From positions 192,359,298 through 192,423,297 of the forward strand of contig NC_134138.1 in NCBI RefSeq assembly GCF_033958435.1: a stretch of DNA of 64,000 nt, given 5' to 3'. Positions within the stretch are counted from its first letter, which is position 1, and each line of letters begins with the position of its first letter. This document shows, piece after piece, positions 11,444-22,645 of this stretch. Under the pieces are notes generated by a model, which did no database searches, was not told the origin of the DNA, and saw only the letters and a list, made by a program, of their open reading frames with translations. The position numbers and the translations under genes are program-made. Origin of the DNA: Carettochelys insculpta. Lineage: Eukaryota > Chordata > Testudines > Carettochelyidae.

Positions 11444-12780
11444 ACTGAAACTTAGGAGCAGAGGTAGGGGTAGCAGTCAGTTCTCCAGGACAGATTCAGC
11501 TCCCCTAACCAGAAGACTACCCTTTCCCTTCCTGTAGTCCACCATCCCCATTACTACAATGAATGCAATCCTCCCAAATGAGGCAGTGACCCTACAGACA
11601 ATGGTGGATTAATGAATACGCCCATAGAGCTCTGCAGGAGAACCAGAACTCTGCACCCAGCCCTGGATCCTACTGCCCTTCCCCTCATCTTGCCCCGAAA
11701 GCCCTGCCCTGCTTCTTGTTTTCTCCCCAAAGCCCCGCCCCATGACCAGGCCAAAAGCCAGAGTCCAGCTGTGGTAACATGAACTTCTCCCCCACATTCA
11801 CCCCTGGTGGAGCTGGCTTGCTCTCTTCTACTCCTTCATCACCTCACATGGAAGGGTCAGTCTGAATTTTATTAATTTAATTTGTTTTCAATAAAAAGAT
11901 AATATTTTATATTGCTGTTTAAACAATAAAGCACTTACACAATTGTCCTCTTCAGTGTGAATTTTGCTACCACTGCTAGTGTTGTGAAGCTCCACATTTC
12001 ACCACTCAGTGTCATGTTGACCAGTCTATTGAAAATAATTAAATTACACTGTAGTCAGACCAAACATTTTAATGGATCTTCCTTTTAACTGCAAATTCTA
12101 AATGGCAGTCTCACTTAATGCTATTCTCCACTTCTTAAAAAAGTTGAATATTGAGAAAGCAATAGCCCTCAATTTGTAACAGGCATTCAAATACAATACA
12201 TCAAACAGATCTGGAATTTTTCATCTAAAATTCATGTAACCCTTTTTGAGGAAAGTAACAAACAATTCCCCTTTGATAAGAAGCAGCGTAACCTATCACA
12301 GTACAAACCCAGAGAGGCAGAACAGGAACTTCTCAAAACCCAGTGTTGCTTCCATTGCAATTCTTCATGTGGTATTTGTTTGCAACAACATGATGCTCCT
12401 CTGAAGTGTATCTGTTACCAAAGGCAGCAGTTGCCAGGACAACCAGGGACATAGTGACTCTTGCCAATATGCAGATAAACTGGAAGGAGGGAGAGCCGAG
12501 TAGCTGATTATTTCTGATGGAACAAAGTTTCTGCTCAGGCACTTGGAGGAGGAAGCAAACGTGCACCAAGTGGGAGAAATATCAGGCTTTTCTAGTGGGC
12601 CAGTTTTTCCAAATTTCCTAAACAACCAACAACATACAAACACAGCAGAGATCATTCCACACACAGCACTGAGTGGTTCAAGTTTTCTTCAAATTCCCCA
12701 TGGCATATTTACCGAAAAAGGGATTCGGAACAAACTAGAGACCATGTAAAACAGAAGTTCTGACACAATCTTTATTATGA
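11444..12780. other. No feature recognised
   Basis: AT-rich intergenic-type sequence. Frames of 60-99 codons overlap on opposite strands without family motifs. Confidence 0.45.
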
Positions 12781-13500
12781 TCTCCCTGCTGTGAGGTCAC
12801 CAAATAGTGATATCTCTACCATCCTCAGGGGTAGTGTAACTGGAGGTACCTAGGCCACACTGGGTCCGAAGGGGTTAATATACTGTGAGCAGAGGAAGTT
12901 CCATGTCTCTAGCCATTCTGGGCATACTCCAAGTGCTAGGCTAGTATAAAACCTCAGTTCAGTCTTGGGCGGATGCTGGAGAAGAAGGATCTGCCACAGG
13001 CGCCCCAGCCTGGAGAAGCCAGAGACCCAGGAGACTAGCACAAGACCCCAGGGCCAATGGAGCCTTGGGGAGCAACTTACACTGTGGAATCTGAGGACCC
13101 TGATGCTTCCCAGATCACCCACAGACAGTAGGAAGTGACCTAGAGAGGGTGTGCGTATGGTATCTCCCACATGAGTGAACTCAGTGTGTTTCAGTGAGCT
13201 AGTGGTAGACCTTGGCTCCCCTACTGGGGCTTTTATCCCACCATCTAGCAACTACCCCATAGACTGTGGCCACTAGGCTGAGCTGCCCTGTAACTAAGGT
13301 CTGTCTCATAGACTCTGGCAAATAAACTACACTGCCGTACAAATAAGGGCCACTCTATATGGACTTCAGCTGTTAGGCTGCTCTACCTGGGAATGATGGA
13401 CCACCTCAGGTCCCTGATAGACCAGTAGTAGTAATAGCTGCACCCATCCTCCTGAGAAACTCTCCTCTCGGGACAGGGTATACCTGTGCTATCTATGGCT
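12780..13500 (+). repeat. Possible LTR-derived stretch with degenerate 50-60-bp repeats
   Basis: A TATA-like AGTATAAAACCTCAG occurs at about 12942-12956. From about 13255 to 13425 three loosely similar blocks follow: CATAGACTGTGGCCACTAGG, CATAGACTCTGGCAAATAAA and ATATGGACTTCAGCTGTTAG, each with GCTG or ACTGCC next. It resembles LTR-associated sequence I have seen in turtle genomes. There is no primer-binding site, polypurine tract or second LTR that I can point to, so this is tentative. Confidence 0.3.
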
Positions 13501-13980
13501 TCTAGGGATGCTCAGATCCATCCATGTGTAACCCTTCTGTTAACGCCAGATGCCTGCCAGAAGGGCCGGGTTCAACTCTTGTGGGGTTTTCCTATCAAGG
13601 ATACAATCAACCAGCTCGAGCCCCTACCCAGTGGCCTGGGACAATTTCACCCCCGTGCTGGGTGCCTGTAAGGCGGTTCTCCCCCCCCTCGCAAGCACAG
13701 AGTCTGAGATAGAAATGGCTTGTTTAATGACCGTAACCCTACCCCAAGGTTACAGCGACAGATGCAGTATATCTCAGCACAGAAGAGACAAAACCCCTTT
13801 TACCCAGATACCATCCCCATATGCAGTAGAACTCAGTCTCTTGCTGGGGCTCTTGGCCCTTTTCCACACACACACAGTTACAGGGTGTACCCTCTGCGGT
13901 ACAGTCCCAAACTCAAAGCCCACAGATACATCACCAGGGCAATACTAGCTGTCCACTTGTCTGTAGCCTCCCCTTGCTGT
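13501..13980. other. No feature recognised
   Basis: No supported gene. Several overlapping plus frames are open but show no domain. A short CA run lies near 13866. Confidence 0.4.
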
Positions 13981-13984
13981 CACC

Positions 13985-14140
13985 AGCCACCCGCCGGTCG
14001 CCGTCGTCTGCCGCCGCCGCTCCTCCTACCGGCCGCCCGCCGTCATCTGCCGCCGCCGCCGCCCCTCCTACCGGCCGCCCGCCCGCCGGTCGCCGTCGTC
14101 TACCGCCACCGCTCCTACCGGCCGCCCGCTGGTCCTGCTG
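13985..14140. repeat. CCG/CGTC-rich minisatellite, about 3 units
   Basis: Three GC-rich units of roughly 42-55 bp are visible. Each runs from a CCGCCG(GTCGCCGTCGTC)-type start through GCCGCCGCC to CCTACCGGCCGC. CpG density is far above the surrounding DNA. The frames across it are repeats of Ala/Pro/Arg codons and not convincing proteins. Confidence 0.75.
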
Positions 14141-16114
14141 TTGTCCACCAGTCCTAACCCCACTGCTTGGGACTGCCCTAAGGCAGAACTCAGTGATTTC
14201 AGCTCTGTGTGGCCTCAGCTGCCACTCTGTGATTTCAGCTCTTGGTATCGCTAGTGTGGGGTTTCACAAACACCCTAGTATTCAACTCTATCTTTTAACA
14301 GGTGGGGAGGGTTAGTCAAGCCAGGCTTATAGCTATATGGCCAAGGCATAGGCAGGGCCAAGGCACTCAGCAAGCTGGCTCAACCCATACCCCTCCCCTT
14401 GCTCTCTCACAATGCTTTAAACCAGGGAGCCCTGTGTAATCAATGTCTTACACAGCTAAGGCGACTGCCCTGTCCCCCCACAACAACCCAGAGCATTGGT
14501 GAGATCTCACAACTCCCACCTCAAGTGTCAGCTTAAATTGTGATTTTACAACTACATGTTTACAATAGACCAAATCTCATGGCTTACTTGCTACCCATTA
14601 GGCTTTGCCTGAAAAGGTATCACACATGCACACCTTTTGCATTCTCATGCAGATGACCTCTGGGAGACTCATTCCGCCCAGCCTTCAGCAGCACTGCATT
14701 CCTTCTGCCACATTCCCTACACATGCAAAAATGAAATCTGTGACTGCGATTCACCTAAGGGCAAAGGAATTGTATCTCTCAGGCACTGAGCATGCATGCC
14801 CCAGGCCCAGTTCAAATACAGCTGATTCTTCCTCAGCTGCCAATCATCCATGGAGACTGAACAAGTCAGGTGGAGAAAGAAACAGGGCTCATCAGCTTTC
14901 AAGGCTACATAGGGGTGGAGAATTCAACAGCATAAACTCCCTAGCTACCTGAAAAAATCTGCCTGTCCTGAGTGCAGAGCAGAGCAGGGTCTTTCGCCCC
15001 TCCCACACTTCTATCCATTCCATCCTTAAAATAGGTGAAGCCAATGTTAAATTAGCAAAAGCAGGGGTCAAGCTCTAATATGTCCCCAAATGACAACATA
15101 TTGCTCCACTCGTGTTAGGCACAAAATGTAATCTATCTTTGGCTACAAAATGATCTTAAAGGGCCACACTTGTTCTCTGTTCTACCTGTGTAGCCTCATT
15201 GGAGCTACTGCCTAACTACATGAAGGCCCCTTAACATCAGACTTTGTCCATAATTTTTTTGTTGTTGTTGTGTGTGTAATCTGATTGCATTACCAAAGCA
15301 GCTACTGTGTTCCACCTTATCTATGGCTTAAGAGCTCTTTGCATATCCCTTCCCCCTCTTTACTGTTGTGTTAGTGTTAGTTTAATTTAATCAAGTATAA
15401 AAATAGAAATACAATTTTTTCTAGGCAACGTATTTGGAACGTCACCGCAACTTCCATTTCCATATACCTGAGTTTGGGTTTCATCTGGCTTTAATGTGAA
15501 AGATTAAAGATGTATGTTGAAGATTAACTGTAATAAGCTTTTTCCTTCTGAGTGGTTTAATGTAATTCTGAGTGGTTCAGGAAGCAGATTATTGACCTGC
15601 CTGCCAGTTCACACACTCCGAAGTTTATTATCGTTGCTTGACCAAATACAAAAGAGTTTATTAAGACAATTTATCTTGACTGTGTGCTCCTATACACTGT
15701 ACAGTACTTGCTATATAACACTTAAACCCGCTATGGGGCTGCTGCCGCAACAACCTGGAGTGAACAAACACTTTTCCTCAATCTATTACATTCCAAACAC
15801 TGCATTTCACTAGTTTTAAAGGCCAGAATGTTCCTGCATATTTTTTAAGCAATAATACTAAGGGCTCTAAACAGACAGAGATAAGAGTGTTATACAGGGA
15901 CATGTACAGACGTGAGACAAAGGAGCTGCATCTCTGTTCTTCTGCATTGTAATTGGAAGAGCTATAGAAATCATTCGTAACAAATAACCCCACAAAGGGA
16001 CTCTGATTGTGTCCTGTCTCAGAGTTGGATTGGAAGCAAATAACACCTGCTGTATGTATTATGTAGTGTCCTAAGAAGCTTTATATTTGGAAAAAAAAAT
16101 TTACTGCAGTGTGA
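14141..16114. other. No feature recognised
   Basis: Intergenic-type DNA. A short TTG/TG run lies near 15258. No repeat family recognised. Confidence 0.45.
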
Positions 16115-16125
16115 TTTCCTTTATA
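16115..16125. repeat. Left target site duplication of the RTE element
   Basis: TTTCCTTTATA, identical to 19289-19299 on the other side of the LINE. Eleven bases is a normal size for target-primed reverse transcription. Confidence 0.85.
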
Positions 16126-19100
16126 ACTCTGCCATGAAGCCACTGAGAGCTCCACGCCAGTTCCAAGCCTGGATGAAGAAGGAGGGTTGGTCAGATGTGT
16201 GTCTATGCGCTGACTGTCAAACAACAATATGAATGAAATCTGATGCCAGTATAACTAAATGTTAAAAGATGCCGATTCGGACATCGCCCAGATAAACAAG
16301 GTCCGTGATACCAATCGAGCGATCCGGGTTGGGTTGATAAGTTGGCTACTGAAAGAAAATTTCAGCTAACACATATGCTATCTATTGGAACGTAGAACGT
16401 CCAAACACTATGAGCAACTGGAAAATTAGAGCTGCTTCAGAAGGAGATGGAGAGGTACCGATGTGATATACTTGGACTGGCAGAGATGCGTTGGATGGGA
16501 TCAGAAGAGATATGCGGTTGCGAAGTCATTTAGTCAGGAAACGAAACGAAACATGAAGCAGGAGTTGGATTCCTTCTCAGCAAAACAGCTAGAAGAGCAT
16601 TATTAGGATACAAACTGGGGAGTGCAAGAATGATGGTCACGTGATTCGAAGCAAAACCGTTTAACATCTCAGTCATTCAGATGTATGCACCCACGTCAGA
16701 CAGTACGGAGGAAGAGATTGAGCTATTCTATAAAGACTTGACAAAGACGATGGAGGAGATACCAAAGAAAGATGTGTTGGTCATCGGAGGAGATTGGAAT
16801 GCAAAGGTTGGAACAGATAATGAAGGCTGGAAGAGAGTCATGGGAAGGTTTGGATATGGAGAAAGAAACGAATGAGGTGAGAAACTGCTAGAGTTTGCTA
16901 CAGAGCATGAGATGGTGATCTGCACCACAAGAGTCCAACAAAAGGACTGTAGGAAGTGGACGTGGCAATGGAATGATGGGCAGTCCAAGAACATGATTAA
17001 TATGATTTTGATAAGAAGAAGATGGATAACATCAGTGCAGCAGTGCCGAACTTTCCAAGGAGTGGCTATAGACTCAGACCACAGTCTAGTGATCACAAAC
17101 ATCAAGATAAAACTCAAAAGAAAATGTTAGACACCATTTAAGAAAAGAAGAGATGTGGCGAGGCTATGTGAGGAAGAAAGAGGGAATGCATACAGAGCAG
17201 CACTTGAAGAGAAGATTAACAATATCGCCACAGAGAAACACCGAGATAAGAGAGTCGCAGGGATAGCCATCACTATAGAAGAGGCAACTGAGCAGACTGT
17301 TCCAGAAGAAGCAAAGATCAGTAAGAAGTGGATTGCCTAGAAGACAATGAAGTTGGTTCAAGAGAAGAGAGCGTTGAAGATCAGAAGAGATGTTTCTGAA
17401 ATAGCAGAACAGCAATATAGGGTGAAATACAATGAGGTAAGGAAAGCAGCCAGAAAGGATAAGAAGAAATGGTTAGAAGAGCAATGTGAAGATATCGAGA
17501 GGTATTACAGCGAATGTAAGACCAGGGAGGTGTATAAGACAATTAGCAATATTAATAGGAAATGGCAACCAGATGCAGATGGTGATCAAAGATGAGAACG
17601 AAGAAGTCCTCATGAACAGGGAGAAAATTGTGCAGTGATGGAGAAGATATTGCACTGAGCTATACAAAGTACAGTTGGACCCGAGTGTCTCAAAGAGACT
17701 GATTGAAGAATTGAAAGAGATATCTCCACTGAGCATTGAGAGTGAGACTCATATTTCGAAGGAGGAAGTAGAAAAAACAGTGAAACGACTAAAGAACAAC
17801 AAGAGCCCTGGAAATGATAAGATCACAGAAGAGATGATCAAATACGGCGGAGAAAGCATGATTCAGGAAATACACCGACTGTGTAATATAGCATGGAAAG
17901 AAGGGAAGATGCCTAAGGAATGGACAAGATCTGTGCTTGTAACAATATCCAAGAAAGGAAGTACATTGGAGTGCAAGAACTACAGAACAATTGCCCTAAC
18001 AAATCATCTAGGTAAGGTGCTGACGATGATACTGACTGAGAGATTAAGATTGCAGATAGAAGAACATATAGCAGATGAGCAAGCGGGGTTCAGAAAAGAT
18101 AGAAGTACCATACAGCAGATATTAGCACTAAGACTGATAGCGGAGAAAGCTCGACGAAAGAATAAAAATGTATACACTTGCTTCATCGATTTTCAAAAGA
18201 CATTTGACAGTATAGATCAGAAAGTGACTTGGGTGGTGTTGGAGTCATACAGAGTGGATAGCAGACTGATACCATTGTTGAAGGATATCAATGATAATGC
18301 GGAGGCAATGGTAAGAACATGTGGGGAGTTGGGAAGCTGGTTTAAAACAAGTAGAGGTACGAGAAAAGGAGATCCAATATCGCCAAGGATTTTCATTGCA
18401 CATCTACAGAGAGCAATGGACAAGATCAAGGAAGAGGCAGAAGGGATATCTGTGCATGGGAAAAGAACTAACAACTTGAGGTTCGCAGATGATATAGTTA
18501 TCATTGAGGAAGATGAAGAGAAGCTAGTGAAAACGGTGCGGGTGTTAAACGAAGAAGGGGAGTGGTATGGACTGATTATGAACATTGATAAAACAAAAAC
18601 AATGGTATTTGGAGATAAGGAAATAGGAAGAAAGATCGGTGTTGATGGCACAGAACTAGAAAATGTAGAGAAGTTCACATACCTGGAGAGCAACATAATG
18701 TGATCTAGACTGTAAGAAGGAAATAGCAACTAGAATAGCGAAAGCAAGAGCGAGTTTGAAGGCGATGGACAAGATCTGGAAAAGCAAAGCAATTAGCTTA
18801 AGAACAAAGCTGGGCATCTTGATAACGTGTGTATTCAGCGGCATGTTGTACGGATGTGAGACATGGGTGATAACGAAAGATTCAAAAAGAAGAATATTGG
18901 TGTTCAAAAGGAGTTGTTACAGAAAGATTCTGAGAATAGGATGGATGCAGAAGGTCACCCATGAGGAATTCTATAGGAAGATACAGCCAAAAGAGAACCT
19001 GCTGCAGAAGGTTATAAAACAGAAGCTACAACTATTTGGACATATTTGCAGAATGAACAACAAACGAAAAATCAAGACGCTAGTATTCGGCATAATGGAT

Positions 19101-19288
19101 GGTTCAACCAGGAGAGGCAGATCCCACAGAGAATGGATAGATGATATAGTAGATTGGTGCAGAGCTAGTCTACAGAAACTAAGCCACTCCGCACTGGATA
19201 GAGAAAGTGGAAGGAAAGAGTGAGAGAGACATCAGACACCAACAGGAGCTGAGCCCACGGTTATTGATGATGATGAGGATGATGATGC
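16126..19288 (+). mobile_element. RTE-type LINE, full length, coding decayed
   Basis: This 3163-bp insertion lies between identical 11-bp duplications and ends in a TGATGATGATGAGGATGATG tail, the trinucleotide-type tail typical of the RTE clade. Its length is also that of a full RTE element (about 3.2 kb). It codes, in order, for an apurinic-type endonuclease and a reverse transcriptase, with no separate ORF1. The coding frame is broken by several stops and two frameshifts, so it is a dead copy. Because both duplications are intact and identical, I judge the insertion moderately recent in spite of the broken frame. Confidence 0.88.
16260..19223 (+). pseudogene. Broken RTE endonuclease/reverse transcriptase
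   Basis: The endonuclease begins with a decayed stretch near 16440-16500 that reads like EMERYRCDILGLAEMRW, then MYAPTSDS at 16681 and VLVIGGDWNAKVG near 16770-16810, matching the YAPT and GDFNA motifs of this enzyme class. The frame +1 is cut by stops at about 16876, 17128 and 17338. Near 17600 it shifts to the frame of 17675-18703, which holds the polymerase: NYRTIALTNHLGKVL, EQAGFRKDRSTIQQ, CFIDFQKTFDS (first catalytic Asp), KGDPISPRIF and LRFADDIVI (catalytic Asp pair). Near 18703 it shifts again to 18756-19223, with LYGCETWVITK and a LFGHICRMN block. Its normal job is to nick target DNA and copy its RNA there. This copy cannot make a full protein. Confidence 0.88.
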
Positions 19289-19299
19289 TTTCCTTTATA
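19289..19299. repeat. Right target site duplication of the RTE element
   Basis: TTTCCTTTATA, identical to 16115-16125. Confidence 0.85.
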
Positions 19300-20849
19300 C
19301 AGAGAAATCATACAGCTTAGCCAAACAATAAATAATAGCAGAGGAATTGAGGCATAGAAAAAGGAAAAGAAGTCTGTGTTTTTAGGTGAGATTTGAAAAG
19401 CAATTGAAAAAGTCAGTTGGGCAAAAAGATACATACAGGCTGTGCCAGATGCAAAACCTGAGGCGAAGACTCTACTATGCTCTAGAAGTGACCAGAGTTT
19501 CAAAACAAACAGCTCCTGAGCCTACATTTTACTGCATTTTTGTTTGTGGGCTGCTTGATAAGCCAACCGGGAAATACATCATGTTACATGCTTCAGTTCT
19601 TACAGGATTGGGGATTAGTTCCCATTAGTTTTTCTCCACTTCCCATGTAATCAGACCCATCTCCCTAAGGAGCTGTTCTGACTCCAGCTGTTTACATATA
19701 GGCATGTTGTGTTCCTAATTATCCTTTCCTCAGAAACAAAGGAAACAAGACAGATTTTAGCAGTCAGCTTTTCAAAGGAAAGAACAATTAGTGCACGTGG
19801 CAAAACATGTGTGCTGTCCAATGTTCCCTAGAAACCAAACTTTGAAAGAGTAAAATAGCATTTGCCCATACAAGCTAGGTTATTTGTATAGCTAATTACC
19901 AGTCTGCAGACCCAATTGCTCTGTTTTCCAAAGTTAAGGAGTGTTCGGGTCTAAGTTTGAATCTACCTTGGTTTTAAAGACAAAACCATTATAAGAAAGT
20001 GAATCTCTTGTAAAAAAACAGAGGCACTTTCAAAATTACATTTAGCTGTTCTGGTTTTGTATGTAACATCTTTATACTGCATTACAATAAACTCTTTCAT
20101 TTCCAGCATTCTATCATGCCATGCAGAGTGTTCAACTAAGTGGCATTTTAATCATAAGTAAATTTTGGTTATGTTTCCAGAAGTCCCGTATAGTGAAAGG
20201 AAATACAAATAAATACAGCAAATACAGTAAAAATTTACAGTGTACAATACTACTGTGGTTGGTAAATAAAGTACTCTGCATACATTTTTGTTTGTTTCTT
20301 AATATCCAATCTAATTTTTCTTTAGTGTTATACATTGCTAGGTATACCTCCCTATTATCCAGAATAATTGAATATCCGGCAACCTCCCAGTCTCAGAGCT
20401 GCGGGACATGAAAGAGTTTTATTGTACCTTCAAGTCAATTTTCAGGGTAGTGGTGGGATCCCTGTAACGCAATGCAATCTCTACCAACATAATCATATTT
20501 TTAGACGGTCTCTTACATGTCACTGCTGCTGGGTCAAAGACAGTTAAAAGGTTGTAAAAGTCAAAATAACATTTTAACAACCACTTTAAATTGCAGACAC
20601 TGTCCTACAAATGTGGTGCCTGCTCCCTGTCCTGCCTTTCGCCTTATGTAGTCATTTACACCGTTATAAGATGGGTGTAATACTACCAGCCTGATAAAGT
20701 GGATGAGTGGGCATGGGTGTCCTGCTGATTCTGTCAGTGTACCTCAAAGACTTCCATTCTGCTAGAAAAATCTGAGTGAGGATGGAATGTGCCAGGAGTG
20801 AGAAAGAAGAGTAGAGTGCCTTTCACTGATGGAGAAAAGGAGGAGTCAC
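19300..20849. other. Mostly featureless; possible small MITE piece near 20345-20400
   Basis: CCTATTATCCAGAATAATTG and ATATCCGGCAACCTCC near 20350-20390 resemble the end of a Tigger-like MITE, but I cannot find the other end. Nothing else recognised. Confidence 0.35.
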
Positions 20850-20860
20850 ACACTTGTGGG

Positions 20861-21045
20861 GTAGTAACAGAGAGGGAGCCATGCTAGTCTATATACTATC
20901 AAAACAAAAAGCAGTCAAGTAGCACTTTAAACACAAGCAAAATAATATATAATAATATATATTTTAATATATTAATATTATTATAATATATAATATAATA
21001 TATTTTGCTAGTCTTTTAAGTGCTACTTGACTGCTTTTTGTTTTG
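20861..21045. repeat. Foldback dispersed repeat with 11-bp target duplication
   Basis: The left part reads GTAACAGAGAGGGAGCCATG, TAGTCTATATACTATC, then an arm CAAAACAAAAAGCAGTCAAG TAGCACTTTAAACACAAGC. After an AT-only loop (about 20938-21004) the arm returns inverted, ending TGACTGCTTTTTGTTTTG. ACACTTGTGGG occurs at 20850-20860 and again at 21046-21056, immediately outside the unit. The inverted pair therefore seems to have been inserted as one piece. Same layout as 38874-39093. Confidence 0.75.
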
Positions 21046-21056
21046 ACACTTGTGGG

Positions 21057-21290
21057 AGCCTTTCTTTGTTTCCCCAGTAAATGATTTTTAGGGCCAAATA
21101 TGCTTTCGGCACTCACTGCACAGCATATTACGCTCATCTCAACACTTTTTTTCACCATCTACTTATTTAACATACATAAATGTAAGCATGAATTGTGATC
21201 ACTGTTTGACACTTATAAGCATAAACTATCCACATACAAACACAGTGCAAGGCAGTAAAAACAGGTACGGATTTAGCACAAAGCCTGGTC
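21057..21290. other. No feature recognised
   Basis: AT-rich, nothing seen. Confidence 0.4.
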
Positions 21291-21515
21291 TGCCCCTGTG
21301 TTCCTGGAAGCCAAGTGCTGGTGCAGCCACTCAGGAGAGATTCAAGTGCTGCTCAGCTCATTAGCAGAGTGGCCACAGCTAGGGATTTTTTGTTTCTACT
21401 GGTGGTACACATTCGCATGTGCCTCCGTGCACATAACAATAATTATTCCGCACATGGATGAAAAAATCCACAGGTGGAAAAGATTAGAGGGAGCATTGGT
21501 CTGCTGGTCACAGTG
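21291..21515 (+). repeat. Dispersed repeat, hAT-like, shared with 53645-53700
   Basis: GCAGCCACTCAGGAGAGATT then CAAGTGCTGC matches GCGGCCACCCAAGGAGAGGT then CAGGTGCCAC near 53665. Further on, GTACACATTCGCATGTGCC, a TTATTCCGCACATGGATG block and AAAAGATTAGAGGGAGCATT form the end of a repeat I know from turtles, normally read from the other strand as ATGCTCCCTCTAAT. Confidence 0.5.
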
Positions 21516-22637
21516 ACTCACCTCTTATCAACTGTGACAAAGCTCCTCCTCACCCATGGCAGGTCCTGTGCTTTTAGGTGGATTGCTTGCCTCACGGGCC
21601 CACAGCAGCCCTCAGTTTAGGCACTTTTTCTAGGGCACCAGCTTCCTGTTGGTTGAGCTACTCAGCATTTGCAGCATGGGGAAAAGTGGGGAAACCAAAT
21701 TCCATTGTCTCTGGGGTCCCTCCTAGTGGTACTAGACAGGACAAACCCCTTTACCAAAATCAGACCTATTCCCATGCTGCAATGGGGAAAGCGGGGTGGA
21801 GGAGCCTGGGCCTGCCCTCTTCTCTGGGCTCCAGTGGAGGCAGCCTGTGAAAGCAGATGCCTGCAAAGTTCTTCAATAACAGCTGCATGAAAGCTACAAT
21901 TGCCTGGGCTGCTTCCCAACAGCCCTCCCCAGCACCTTCCTTACCAGCAGGTTTTTCACTCTGATACCTGCTTACACTTGCTCCTCTCAGATCCCCCATA
22001 ACACCTAGCACCTTCTTTCCTCATCTCCTTGCATGCACTGAGATACCAGAAGAGGAGCCTTTTTTAACCAGTCTTTTTTGGCCCCAGGTGCTTTAATGGC
22101 TTGCTTGCCCTGATTGATTCTGGCAAGTTCCTGCTAGTTCTAGAGTAGCTTCTGTTAGTTTACTCTGGGAGCAGGGACCTGTTTAACCTGTGGCTAACAT
22201 ATGTCCTTTCCTCTGTTCTGTGTAGACCTCTGGCCTGACTCTGTCACACAACCTAGCTGTGTCTACCCTCAATTTTGCTGTGACATATGTAAGCACTTCA
22301 TTAAGGCACCACAGTAAAGCCACCTCCCAAAGAGGCACTGAGCCAGGATCCACCTACTGAGGCTGACACGGCACAAGTGTAATCCCTGCATGACCTGTGT
22401 CAGCCTTAGCAACAGTCCTCCAACAGCTGTCGCACAATTCCCAATTGTGAACTCTACCACATGGGGATTTCAGAGACAGAAGCCATCCCATCCTTCTTAA
22501 AACACCCCACATATTTTTGAAATATATTTTCCTGATCATCCATCTTGGCAAGCACACCTAGCTGCTTTCCTTTGCTGCATGCAAACTTCCCACCCAGACA
22601 TGCCAGTTCCATGCACTAGATGTGTGCTGGTCTGGAG
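21516..22637. other. No feature recognised
   Basis: No gene or repeat family recognised; frames of 60-90 codons are open on both strands. Confidence 0.45.
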
Positions 22638-22645
22638 TAGACAGG

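Noticed and set aside
19261..19287. TGATGATGATG run as an independent microsatellite
   Set aside because: It is the 3' tail of the RTE LINE, bordered directly by the target duplication.
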